Of a stretch of DNA of 46,209 nucleotides, positions 14,869 to 23,070 are shown piece after piece. The notes beneath the pieces are model-generated. The model saw only the letters and a program-made list of their open reading frames with translations. It did no database searches and had not been told where the DNA came from. Numbering within the stretch: the stretch's first letter is position 1; each line of letters opens with the position of its first letter. A program made the translations under genes and the position numbers. The stretch is from NCBI RefSeq assembly GCF_006539525.1, contig NZ_BJNE01000012.1, positions 1 to 46,209 of the forward strand, read 5' to 3'. This DNA comes from Glutamicibacter nicotianae (lineage in GTDB: Bacteria; Actinomycetota; Actinomycetes; Actinomycetales; Micrococcaceae).

Positions 14869-16774
14869 AGCAGCCGTCGGATTCCGTAGTGGCGCAGCAG
14901 CCGTGCTGGACCGGGGCTGGAACGTCAAGCACAGGGGAGCGGTCGAAGAATCCTTCGGGGCGGATGGTGAATCCGACCTTGTCCACGGGCATCATCGGCC
15001 AGTCCTCGGTGCGCGGGAAGTGGGTCAGCGCGAAGGTGTGCCACAGGCTGATCTGCTCGCCATCGATGTTCTTGTCGTCCTCGATCCAGGAGCCGATGCC
15101 GTCAACGCCAGGGTTCTGGTTCACGAAGTCGCCGGTCGGGTAGCGCTGGCTGTCATGGCGCTTGGTCACCCACAGGGCCTTGGAAGCGAACTCCGCGCGG
15201 CTGTGGATGGAGGATCCCTCGGCGGCCAGCAGGGTCGGGAGTCCCTGGGACATCAGCTTGTAGCCTACCGGCTTGCCCAGGTAGTTCTGCTTCTCGGGGT
15301 TGGTGACCACCCAGGTGCGCCCGGCCGTCGGGTTGTTGTCGCGCACCGCCTGCTTCTCGGTGGCCAGCACGGTGTGGCTGCGGGTAAACGCGTTGCCGCG
15401 CGGATTCTCCTTGCTGATCGGCAGGCGGACTGCTTCTTCCTCGATGACGCGGCTCGGGCCGCCATCCAGCGCGAAGTCCAGGCGGGCGCCGAAGATGTGC
15501 TGGTGGAACGGCGCGGTCAGCCCCGGAGCCATCTCGGATGAGAAGCGCTCGTCGCCCATGGCCGAGGTGAAGACGATGCCGGTGGCCTTGGCCTCGAATT
15601 CGATGGTGCCATCCAGGTAGAGGTACCAGTAGAAGCCGTAGTCGTAGTTGCCCACGGTGGTGAAGAAGCTGATCACCAGGCGGCGGTTGCGCCGGGTGTA
15701 CTTCACTCCGGACCAGTCATCGGCATGCTTGGAGAGGATCGAGGCGTCTTCCTCATGCATGCAGATGCCGTTGGCGATCGTCTGCGCATTGCCATCGGCG
15801 TCGGTGACCACCGGGGAGATGTAGTGGATTTCGCCCAGGCAGTCGCAGCCGAGCTCCAGGGAGTTGGCCAGGCGCCCGATGAGGTATTCGCCGGTGTCGA
15901 AGTAATTCTGCCAGCTGCGTACTGGGGACGGATCCCCGTAGGGCACGACCATTTCCGCGATGGAGGCGCGGTCCAGGATCCGGCGTTCCACGCCCTTGTC
16001 GTTGAAGGCGATGTTGTAGAGCACCAGACCCTCGCGCATGTCGAAGCCGATGTCCAGCGACCATTTCTCCCACTCGACATGGTTGCCGGCGCTCACCGTG
16101 AAACTTGGGCCTTCAGGCTGGGTGATCTCGATGGGCTTCTGGGTGGTGCGAACCGGGCCGGTGAGTTCCGGGTCCGTGTAGTTGCCGTGGGTTTCGGGCA
16201 CCGGAACGATGCCCAGATCCAGCAGCTGGTCGATTTTCCCGGCGATGGTGTCGATGTAGACCACGAGCCCGTCAACCGGGTGGGCCCATGCGGAGTCTTC
16301 GGCGAAGTCCTGGCGGAAGGCCAGCCCGCGCAGGATGCGGCGGCCTGATTCCTGCGGGTACTCGTCGTGGTACACACCTGCGGACAGCGGGGCCACGCGC
16401 ACCTGTTCCGGTTTCAGCCCGCGCTTGGCCAAAGCGGCCGCCCACTGCGGATCGTCAATCAGGATGGACTCGACCTTTTCGAATTCCTCCAGCAGCACCG
16501 GCATCTGCCCCACCTTGGCCGGATCCAGATCGACGCTTGAGTGCACGCCCTGGGCGCCCAGGTCCAGGACGACATCCTTGGGGGAGTTGGCCAGCTTGTC
16601 CATGAGCATCACGCGGACAAAGCGGCCGGGGCGGTCGGCGCGCGGGTCTTCCAGGCCCATGTAGGCGATGCGGGTGTTCTCGGTGAACAGCTGGTTGCTG
16701 ACCAGCAAGTCCTTGGCGGCGGCAACCTCTGCTTCGCTGAGCAGGGTGAAATCCGTGGCGGTGGTGGTTGGCAT
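14852..16774 (-). CDS. Primary-amine oxidase, copper/topaquinone (AGAO/histamine oxidase type)
   Basis: Oxidises primary amines (phenylethylamine, tyramine or histamine in relatives) to aldehyde, NH3 and H2O2. The 640-aa length matches the Arthrobacter globiformis enzymes (about 638). The topaquinone precursor is Y377 in GNYDYGF. Copper ligands are the two His of PFHQHIF and the His of [20 protein letters not shown] holds the probable catalytic-base Asp, and the LELGCDCLG to ICMHEE cysteines form the usual disulfide. No signal peptide is present. ATG 16774 has AAAGGAG upstream. The C-terminus departs from the family: after DVPAPVQHG it ends in a Cys-rich tail ([15 protein letters not shown]) instead of a His/Cys tail. 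It overlaps the downstream membrane-protein gene and is divergent from a TetR gene. Confidence 0.95.
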   Translation of the reverse strand: MPTTTATDFTLLSEAEVAAAKDLLVSNQLFTENTRIAYMGLEDPRADRPGRFVRVMLMDKLANSPKDVVLDLGAQGVHSSVDLDPAKVGQMPVLLEEFEKVESILIDDPQWAAALAKRGLKPEQVRVAPLSAGVYHDEYPQESGRRILRGLAFRQDFAEDSAWAHPVDGLVVYIDTIAGKIDQLLDLGIVPVPETHGNYTDPELTGPVRTTQKPIEITQPEGPSFTVSAGNHVEWEKWSLDIGFDMREGLVLYNIAFNDKGVERRILDRASIAEMVVPYGDPSPVRSWQNYFDTGEYLIGRLANSLELGCDCLGEIHYISPVVTDADGNAQTIANGICMHEEDASILSKHADDWSGVKYTRRNRRLVISFFTTVGNYDYGFYWYLYLDGTIEFEAKATGIVFTSAMGDERFSSEMAPGLTAPFHQHIFGARLDFALDGGPSRVIEEEAVRLPISKENPRGNAFTRSHTVLATEKQAVRDNNPTAGRTWVVTNPEKQNYLGKPVGYKLMSQGLPTLLAAEGSSIHSRAEFASKALWVTKRHDSQRYPTGDFVNQNPGVDGIGSWIEDDKNIDGEQISLWHTFALTHFPRTEDWPMMPVDKVGFTIRPEGFFDRSPVLDVPAPVQHGCCATTESDGCCGSGD

Positions 16775-16818
16775 GAGACCGGCTCCTTTAGTGCTGAAAT
16801 GTGATCTGCAGCATTTAT

Positions 16819-16840
16819 TATTCTCTGGTTGTAGAGAATA
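16819..16840. promoter_or_regulatory. Palindromic operator between amine oxidase and tetR
   Basis: TATTCTCT (16819-16826) and AGAGAATA (16833-16840) form a perfect 8-bp inverted repeat with a 6-nt spacer, 44 nt before the oxidase start and 64 nt before the TetR start. Size and place fit a TetR-family operator controlling both directions. A second inverted repeat, CAAAGGC/GCCTTTG, lies at 16853-16870. Confidence 0.6.
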
Positions 16841-16904
16841 CGGGCGGACTCGCAAAGGCGCAAGCCTTTGGCGGAAATAAATGATTCATCGCTAATCTTG
16901 AGGC

Positions 16905-17498
16905 ATGCCGAAAATCGTGGACCATGATCAGCGTCGCCGGGAGATCGTCGAGGTCACATGGAGATTCATTGCCCGGGAGGGGATCGAGAAACTCAACCTG
17001 CGCGACCTGGCTGCTGCCGCCGGATATTCCAACGGCGCCTTCAAGCCCTACTTCCCAACCCGCGATGCGCTGCTGGTAGCGACTTTCCGCTATGTCGCCG
17101 AGGCGACCGACAAGCGCATTGCCCGCAAGTGCCAGGGGCAAACGGGAATCGCGGCCATCGAGGCATTTGCCCGGGAAGTGCTTCCGCTCGATGAGCTGCG
17201 GCGAAATGAAGCGCGCATCGCGGTGCACTTCTGGCATCTGGCCCTCGGGGATCGGGCGCTGGCGGCGGTCAATGCGGGAACCATGGACCGCTGGCGCACG
17301 CTGGTTGACCAATGGCTTGAGCAGCTCCTCGGCCCCGACCACCCCACGGCACCCGTGGCGCGCGACTCGATGATCAATTTCCTGATGGGCGCGCAAACCA
17401 GCAGCGTGCTCGACGAAGCAGTCAATACCGCCGACGCGCTCGAAGCGCAGCTGCAGTACCGCCTGGAGGCCTTGCGCAGCCTGCGCGCAGCGGAGTAG
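16905..17498 (+). CDS. TetR family transcriptional regulator (BetI-like)
   Basis: A regulator of 197 aa. The N-terminal helix-turn-helix (about residues 10-56) is RREIVEVTWRFIAREGIEKLNLRDLAAAAGYSNGAF split over the usual three helices, with KPYFPTRDALL closing it, as in BetI-type repressors. The C-terminal helical domain would bind an inducer, plausibly an amine or aldehyde. It is divergent from the copper amine oxidase gene, with a perfect palindrome in between, and is followed on the same strand by AraC, APC permease and aldehyde dehydrogenase genes. Repression of both directions and release by substrate is a reasonable model but not shown. Confidence 0.88.
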   Translation: MPKIVDHDQRRREIVEVTWRFIAREGIEKLNLRDLAAAAGYSNGAFKPYFPTRDALLVATFRYVAEATDKRIARKCQGQTGIAAIEAFAREVLPLDELRRNEARIAVHFWHLALGDRALAAVNAGTMDRWRTLVDQWLEQLLGPDHPTAPVARDSMINFLMGAQTSSVLDEAVNTADALEAQLQYRLEALRSLRAAE

Positions 17499-17603
17499 CT
17501 GGATATTCTCCGCACGACGAAAAAAGTGACTTTTCGGCGCACTCGGCGTACTCTCATTCGTGATGCCCGACACAGTTCCTTGGGCTTCGATGGGGAGGCA
17601 GGC

Positions 17604-18527
17604 ATGTATCAACTTCAGCACGTCGATTCGTTCACCGCGTGGTCGCGGCTCATTTCCGACGCCTTCGTGAAGCTGCGCAGCGAGCAGATTTCCAGCGGAC
17701 ATTTCACCGCTACGCTGGGTGCCAACATGCTCGGAGAGATCGGCTTGATGCGCATCCATGCCAAACCCCACGCGGTGAAGCGAACCGAGGACCTGAGCGC
17801 CAGCGGCGACGGGGATTTCTACAAGATCTCCTACCAGCTCGATGGCTATGGGCTGCTGATCCAAGACGGCCGCGAAACCTTGCTGGCACCCGGGGACCTG
17901 GCGATCTACGATACCCAGCGCCCGTACACTCTGGCCTTCGAGAAACCTGCATCGGTGCTGGTCACCTTGGTTCCGCATGATCTTTTCCGCTTGTCGCAGC
18001 AGCAGGTCGGCCAGCTGACCGCGGTTGCGCTCAAGGAATCGCACCCGTTGTCGGGGACCGTCGCACCGCTGCTGCGCCACCTCGGATCCAACCTTTCCCA
18101 GTGGGATGAATTCGGCGGCTACCAGCTGGCCCGCAACACCGTGGATCTGCTGGCCACCGCACTGGGCGGCGCGCTCGGCGCCGAATGCCATGGGGACGCC
18201 AAGTTGCGCCAACGCGAATTGGTCACCGGCTACATCAACGCGCACCTGGACGACGCCGATTTGGGACCGGCCCGCATCGCGGCCGCCCACTTCATGTCCG
18301 TACGCAGCCTGCACGCCCTGTTCGAGCACCAGCCGCTCAGCGTCGCCGCGCTCATCCGCCATCTCAGAATGCGCGAAGCAGCGCGCCTGCTGCGCGACCC
18401 GCTCATGGCCGACCTGCCAGTGCAGGCCATCGGATCCCGGGTGGGAATTGCCGATGCCGCGGGCTTCAGCCGCATGTTCTCCAAAGAATTCGGTTCAACC
18501 CCGGGCAAATACCGCGACGCCGCCTGA
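17604..18527 (+). CDS. AraC family transcriptional regulator (FeaR/XylS-like)
   Basis: A regulator of 307 aa. The N-terminal two-thirds is an AraC_binding_2-type cupin-like sensor (DGDFYKISYQLDGYGLLIQDGRE, LAPGDLAIYDTQRPY). The C-terminal 100 residues form the double helix-turn-helix: LGPARIAAAHFMSVRSLHALFEH and VGIADAAGFSRMFSKEFGSTPGKYR. ATG 17604 has GGGGAGG well placed; the frame is open further upstream but without a ribosome-binding site. This architecture is shared with FeaR, the activator of phenylethylamine oxidase and aldehyde dehydrogenase genes in E. coli, which fits the surrounding genes. Likely an activator of the permease/dehydrogenase genes and possibly of the oxidase. Confidence 0.87.
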   Translation: MYQLQHVDSFTAWSRLISDAFVKLRSEQISSGHFTATLGANMLGEIGLMRIHAKPHAVKRTEDLSASGDGDFYKISYQLDGYGLLIQDGRETLLAPGDLAIYDTQRPYTLAFEKPASVLVTLVPHDLFRLSQQQVGQLTAVALKESHPLSGTVAPLLRHLGSNLSQWDEFGGYQLARNTVDLLATALGGALGAECHGDAKLRQRELVTGYINAHLDDADLGPARIAAAHFMSVRSLHALFEHQPLSVAALIRHLRMREAARLLRDPLMADLPVQAIGSRVGIADAAGFSRMFSKEFGSTPGKYRDAA

Positions 18528-18635
18528 GACGCAGCGGAAGTGCACGCGGTGCCAATGGTCCTGCGCTCAATGCCAACGAAAAGTTCGAGGACTCCGGGAT
18601 GCTGATATCCAAGAACTCGGATAATGGGGGATCGA

Positions 18636-20066
18636 ATGGGACTCGAACAACGCACGCTCACGGTGCCGGCTCTGGTCGTGATGATCATTGCCGCCAGCGC
18701 ACCGCTCACCGCCGTGGCTGGCGGCGTGACCACCAACTACGCGGTGACCGGCATGGAATCGGTGCCGCTGTCCTTCCTCATCATCGGTGCCATACTGCTG
18801 GTCTTCAGCATCGGCTACACCGCGATGAGCCGCTACATACCGAACGCCGGAGCGTTCTACGCCTACATTGCCCAAGGCCTGGGCGGAGCAGCGGGCGTCG
18901 GCGCCGCGATGGTCGCGCTGGTCAGCTACAACCTCATGCAGATCGGCATCTACGGAATGTTCGGGTTCGCCGCCGCATCCTTCGCCAACGCCTCCTTCGG
19001 CACCGCCATCCCGTGGTGGGCCATGGCGCTGGTGGCCTGGGCAGTGGTCGGCTTCCTCGGCATGAACCGGGTCGACTTCTCGGTCAAGGTGCTGGGCATC
19101 GTCGTCGCCGCTGAATTCCTCGTCGTCATCATCTACAACATCATGGCCTTCGCCTTCGCACCCGAGGCGCCGCAGCCGGCCGCATCCTTCAACGTGGCCG
19201 ACGCTGTCGCGCCGGGCATGGGCGCGGTCATGGCCTTCACCATCGCCGCGTTCATGGGCTTCGAATCCGGAACCATCTACAACGAGGAGGTGAAGGATCC
19301 GGCGCGCACCGCCCGGCGCGCCACGATGATCGCGGTCGTCATCATCGCCTGCTTCTACGCGTTCTCGGCCTTCGCCGTAGCCGTCGGCGAAGGTGCCTCG
19401 AACGTCATCGGCGCTTCGGCGGAACTCGGCCCTGACCTGATTTTCGCTTTCTTCGGCGCCAACGCCCCAGCATGGTTCGTCGATTTGGCCAACATCCTGT
19501 TCATCACCAGTTTGTTCGCCGCGCTGCTGGCCTTCCACAACGTCATCGCCCGCTACTTCTACGCCATGGGCCGCGGCGGGGCCCTGCCGAAGTTCCTTGC
19601 CATCACCTCGCGCACCACCCACGCGCCGGTGGCCGGCTCGCTGGCGCAGTCAACCCTCGGGCTGGTTGTCATCGCCATCTTCGCGGTGATCTCGCAAGGC
19701 AAGGACCCGATGTACGTCGTGTTCACGATGTTCACCTGGATGACCAACTCGGCGGCCTATGGCCTGGTGCTGCTGATGGCGCTGACCTCCTTTGCCGTCA
19801 TCGGATACTTCAAGCGCAAGCAATCCTCTGAATCCCTGGCCACCCGGGTGATCGCCCCGCTCGTCTCCGGCATTGCGCTGGCCTACGTCTTCGCGCAAAT
19901 CGTCATCAACTTCGACATCTTGCTTGGCATGGAAGAACCGGGAATGCTCGGTTATGTCCTGCAAGGCATCGTGATCCTGCCCGGCGTCATCGCCTGGGTA
20001 CTGGCACTGGTCGTCCGCTCGTCGACACGGCGTGCGCCCATGGCCGATGAACTTCCCGTCAGCTAA
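18636..20066 (+). CDS. APC family amino acid/amine permease
   Basis: A secondary transporter of about 476 aa with twelve predicted membrane helices. The N-terminal helix has the APC motif MIIAASAPLTAVAGGV, and helix 6 has FMGFESGTIYNEEVKDPART, the conserved stretch that lines the substrate site. Helix 8 and following include FAALLAFHNVIARYFYAMGR. In this locus the likely substrate is an aromatic or aliphatic monoamine for the copper amine oxidase, but APC permeases cannot be assigned a substrate from motifs. Start ATG 18636 is preferred because a G-run (18626-18630) sits 5 nt upstream; ATG 18624 is an in-frame alternative. It is 25 nt from the following dehydrogenase start, so the two are probably one transcript. 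Confidence 0.88.
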   Translation: MGLEQRTLTVPALVVMIIAASAPLTAVAGGVTTNYAVTGMESVPLSFLIIGAILLVFSIGYTAMSRYIPNAGAFYAYIAQGLGGAAGVGAAMVALVSYNLMQIGIYGMFGFAAASFANASFGTAIPWWAMALVAWAVVGFLGMNRVDFSVKVLGIVVAAEFLVVIIYNIMAFAFAPEAPQPAASFNVADAVAPGMGAVMAFTIAAFMGFESGTIYNEEVKDPARTARRATMIAVVIIACFYAFSAFAVAVGEGASNVIGASAELGPDLIFAFFGANAPAWFVDLANILFITSLFAALLAFHNVIARYFYAMGRGGALPKFLAITSRTTHAPVAGSLAQSTLGLVVIAIFAVISQGKDPMYVVFTMFTWMTNSAAYGLVLLMALTSFAVIGYFKRKQSSESLATRVIAPLVSGIALAYVFAQIVINFDILLGMEEPGMLGYVLQGIVILPGVIAWVLALVVRSSTRRAPMADELPVS

Positions 20067-20091
20067 CCACCTAGAACCAAGGAGCTCAAAG

Positions 20092-21504
20092 ATGGCTTAC
20101 GCAAACGCCCAAGAACTGCTGGACGCGATCCAGCCGGCAACCGGTGGCACCGAAATTCTGGACCCGGCAACCGGTGAACTGGTTGGCCGTGTCGCCGAGC
20201 AAAGCGCCGCGGACCTCGACGCCGCGGTCGCCTCGGCTAAGGCCGCCCAACCGGCATGGGATGCCCTGGGCCATGAGGAGCGCAAGCGCCTGCTGAACGC
20301 CGCGGCCGACAATATCGAAGCCAATGCCGAGGCACTGGCCGAACTGCTCTCCCGCGAGCAGGGCAAGCCGCTGAACGGCCCGAACGCCCGCTTCGAGGTC
20401 GGCGGAGCTGCCGCCTGGCTGCGCGCCGCCACCGCCTATGAGGTCGAGCCGGAAGTCGTTGTGGACGACGGCGAAACCTACGCCGCCAAGCACTACCGCG
20501 CACTGGGCGTCGTCGGTGCCATCGGCCCGTGGAACTGGCCAATGATGATCTCCATCTGGCAGCTGGCCCCGAGCCTGCGCATGGGCAACACCGTGGTGAT
20601 GAAGCCCAGCGAATACACCCCGCTCTCGGTCCTCGCGCTGGTCCATGTGCTCAACGAAGTGCTGCCGGCCGACGTGCTGAACATCGTCGCCGGCGGACGC
20701 GAGGTTGGCGAGAAGCTCTCGGGGCATCCGGACATCGCCAAGATCATGTTCACCGGTTCCACTCCTACCGGCAAGGCCATCATCCGCTCCTCGGCCGATA
20801 CCGTGAAGCGCCTGACCATGGAACTGGGCGGCAACGACGCCGGCATCGTGCTGGAAGACGCCGACCCGCAGGCCATTGCCGAAGACCTGTTCTGGGGTGC
20901 CTTCATCAACACCGGCCAGACCTGCGCTGCGCTCAAGCGCCTGTACGTGCCGGAATCGATCTACGATGCGGTTTGCGACGCGCTGGCCAATGTGGCCGCG
21001 AAGATGCCGATGGGTGTGGGCCTCGATGAGAACAACGTCCTCGGCCCGCTGCAGAACAAGGCCCAGTACGACATCGTCGCTTCCCTGGTCAAGGACGCCG
21101 TGGATTCCGGGGCGAAGGTGCTGCTCGGTGCCAACCCGGACGAGAACGCCGCCGGCTACTTCTACCCGACCACGCTGATTGCCGACATCGACCCGTCCAA
21201 CCGCCTCGTGGTCGAGGAGCAGTTCGGCCCGGCCCTGCCGATCATCAAGGTCAAGGACACCGCCGAAGCGATCAAGCATGCCAACGCCCTGGAAGTAGGC
21301 CTCGGCGCCTCGGTGTGGAGCAGCAACCGCGAGCAGGCACTGGAAGTTGCCGCGCAGATCCAGGCGGGCACCGTATGGATCAACTCCCACGGCACCATTG
21401 ATCCGCGTATTCCGTTTGGCGGCGCCAAGCAGTCCGGCTATGGCCTGGAATTCGGTCTGGACGGCTTGAAGTCGCTGGCCCAGCCGCAGATCATCAAGGG
21501 CTGA
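20092..21504 (+). CDS. NAD(P)-dependent aldehyde dehydrogenase of the amine oxidase locus
   Basis: An ALDH-superfamily enzyme of 470 aa. The cofactor site has GPWNWPMMISIWQ and KPSEYTPLS; the general base is E244 in MELGGNDAG, and the nucleophile is C278 in NTGQTCAALKRLYV. ATG 20092 has AAGGAG upstream. It follows the permease by 25 nt. By context it oxidises the aldehyde released by the copper amine oxidase, such as phenylacetaldehyde, to the acid, the step done by FeaB in E. coli. The sequence alone places it only in the broad aldehyde dehydrogenase family. A strong bidirectional hairpin follows. Confidence 0.88.
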   Translation: MAYANAQELLDAIQPATGGTEILDPATGELVGRVAEQSAADLDAAVASAKAAQPAWDALGHEERKRLLNAAADNIEANAEALAELLSREQGKPLNGPNARFEVGGAAAWLRAATAYEVEPEVVVDDGETYAAKHYRALGVVGAIGPWNWPMMISIWQLAPSLRMGNTVVMKPSEYTPLSVLALVHVLNEVLPADVLNIVAGGREVGEKLSGHPDIAKIMFTGSTPTGKAIIRSSADTVKRLTMELGGNDAGIVLEDADPQAIAEDLFWGAFINTGQTCAALKRLYVPESIYDAVCDALANVAAKMPMGVGLDENNVLGPLQNKAQYDIVASLVKDAVDSGAKVLLGANPDENAAGYFYPTTLIADIDPSNRLVVEEQFGPALPIIKVKDTAEAIKHANALEVGLGASVWSSNREQALEVAAQIQAGTVWINSHGTIDPRIPFGGAKQSGYGLEFGLDGLKSLAQPQIIKG

Positions 21505-21530
21505 TATAGGCCAGCCGATCCAACGTCCAC

Positions 21531-21569
21531 GGGCGGTGCCCGGTGCCGATCAGGCATCGGGCACCGCCC
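21531..21569. terminator. Bidirectional terminator hairpin
   Basis: A stem of 17 pairs (21531-21547 with 21553-21569, one wobble) with a 5-nt loop sits between the convergent aldehyde dehydrogenase and arr genes. Neither side has a clear T-run, but the stem is very stable. Confidence 0.75.
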
Positions 21570-21578
21570 ATGCATTGG

Positions 21579-21989
21579 CTAATTGATGATCTCGGCTGTT
21601 GGATCATTCGTGAGCCGTGCGATGCGTTCACGCCAGTCCTGCAACGCTTCGGGCGACAAGCGCGTCCAGCCATGGACCTCACGGATGACACGGACCGGAT
21701 GCGCACTGCGGTAGGACCGGGTGGGATTGCCCGGAAATTTCTTATCCGTGACATTCGGGTCATTTTCAAATGGCCCGGTCGGCTCCACCTCATACACGTG
21801 CGCAGTGCCGTCCAATGCAGCGATTTCGGCTGCCAATCCTGCGCCATCGGCTAATGCGGTGAAGTAGATGTGGTTCATGATGACTTCGGGCCGATAGTTC
21901 GAGGGGAAACCGGGAGATAGCAGATCCCCGGGGCGCAATGCTGCCTTGGTGCCGTGGAAAAAAGGTCCCTGGTCAAGATCTTGGCTCAT
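21579..21989 (-). CDS. arr: NAD(+)-rifampin ADP-ribosyltransferase
   Basis: Transfers ADP-ribose from NAD to a hydroxyl of rifamycins and inactivates them. The 136-aa length and the motifs fit Arr: FFHGTKAALRPGDLLSPGF, NYRPE, VYEVEPTGPFENDPN and TDKKFPGNPTRSYRS. The protein is soluble, with no signal peptide. ATG 21989 gives the typical N-terminus; its ribosome-binding site is poor. It is a lone gene, divergent from the shikimate dehydrogenase-like gene with about 140 nt between starts. Chromosomal arr is common in actinobacteria, and nothing here suggests a plasmid or integron cassette. Confidence 0.93.
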   Translation of the reverse strand: MSQDLDQGPFFHGTKAALRPGDLLSPGFPSNYRPEVIMNHIYFTALADGAGLAAEIAALDGTAHVYEVEPTGPFENDPNVTDKKFPGNPTRSYRSAHPVRVIREVHGWTRLSPEALQDWRERIARLTNDPTAEIIN

Positions 21990-22130
21990 GCGCACTGAGC
22001 TTAGCCGATGCACTGGCAGCGCGAAAGAGCAACCCAAGCGTGCCCTGATTGCCGTTGCGGCTTTGCGGGATGCACCAGTCAGTGCACGTATATTGGAGGT
22101 GAACCGGCCACCACCACTGGAGATCCCCGC

Positions 22131-22943
22131 GTGCCCATTTTGAACAAAGACATGTCCCTCTACATTTCGCTCTCCGGGCGTCCATCGAATATCGGGACGC
22201 GTTTCCACAACTACCTGTATGACGAGCTCGGCCTGAACTTCATCTACAAGGCCTTCTCCACCGAGGACCTGCCAGGAGCAATCGCCGGGGTACGTGCCCT
22301 GGGCATTCGCGGCTGCTCGGTCTCGATGCCGTTCAAGGAAGAAGTCATGGAACTGGTAGACGAAATCGAGCCTTCTGCAGCTGCCATCGATTCGGTCAAC
22401 ACGATTGTGAATCACGATGGCCGGCTCGTGGCATCGAATACCGACTTCGAAGCGATCGCCGCCCTGATTGACCGCCATGGATTGAATGCGCGAAGCAGCG
22501 TCCTGGTGCGCGGTTCCGGCGGCATGGCCAAGGCAGTGGTTGCCGCTTTCCGCGAGGCCGGATTCAGCGACGTGACGGTGCTGGCACGCAATGCGCACGC
22601 AGGCAAAGCGCTGGCCGACAAGTACGGCTACCGCCACGCCTCGGCAGATCCAGTTCCAGGCCACCAGATCCTGGTCAACGTCACTCCATTGGGCATGGAT
22701 GGGGAGAATGCCGAAACGCTGTCGTTCACCGCTGAGCATATTGCTTCGGCACAAAGCATCTTCGACGTGGTCGCCTTCCCCAGCGAAACGCCGCTGATAC
22801 GTAACGCACGAGACGCTGGCAAGCAGGTCATCACCGGAGCCGAGGTCATCGCGCTGCAAGCCGCGGCGCAGTTCGAGAAGTACACCGGGCACCCGCTGAC
22901 CGAAGAACAAGTTATGCGCGCGTCGGAGTTCTCGCGGCAGTAG
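22131..22943 (+). CDS. Shikimate 5-dehydrogenase-like protein (HI0607/SdhL class)
   Basis: An NADP-binding oxidoreductase of 270 aa. It matches the Haemophilus HI0607 type as I remember it: LYISLSGRPSNIGTRFHNY, the catalytic-lysine loop GCSVSMPFKEE, AIDSVNTIV, the aspartate in SNTDFEA in place of the GDNTDG of AroE, and the glycine-rich VRGSGGMAKAVVAAF. Members of this class have very weak shikimate activity and an unknown true substrate. The start is GTG 22131, 8 nt after GGAG, which lines up with the family N-terminus (ILNKDMSLY); the frame is open further upstream to 22008 but that part is not conserved. The biosynthetic aroE is expected elsewhere in the genome. Confidence 0.87.
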   Translation: MPILNKDMSLYISLSGRPSNIGTRFHNYLYDELGLNFIYKAFSTEDLPGAIAGVRALGIRGCSVSMPFKEEVMELVDEIEPSAAAIDSVNTIVNHDGRLVASNTDFEAIAALIDRHGLNARSSVLVRGSGGMAKAVVAAFREAGFSDVTVLARNAHAGKALADKYGYRHASADPVPGHQILVNVTPLGMDGENAETLSFTAEHIASAQSIFDVVAFPSETPLIRNARDAGKQVITGAEVIALQAAAQFEKYTGHPLTEEQVMRASEFSRQ

Positions 22944-23070
22944 GAACGAGGCTACGGTTCCGCGCCAATTTCGGCAATTGCAGACGGAGTAGGTAGAAAA
23001 CTTTCCAGTGACACGAATAAAGTGATTGGAACCAGCTGAACAGAGTCAAGGCAACAGAGGGGTGGCCAGT

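Noticed and set aside
20086-21390. A 434-codon open frame on the minus strand
   Set aside because: Antisense to a clear aldehyde dehydrogenase with catalytic Cys and Glu in place.
21990-22130. Upstream extension of the shikimate dehydrogenase-like frame back to 22008
   Set aside because: The extra residues (MHWQRERATQACPDC) are not family-like, and GTG 22131 has a good ribosome-binding site and matches the family N-terminus.
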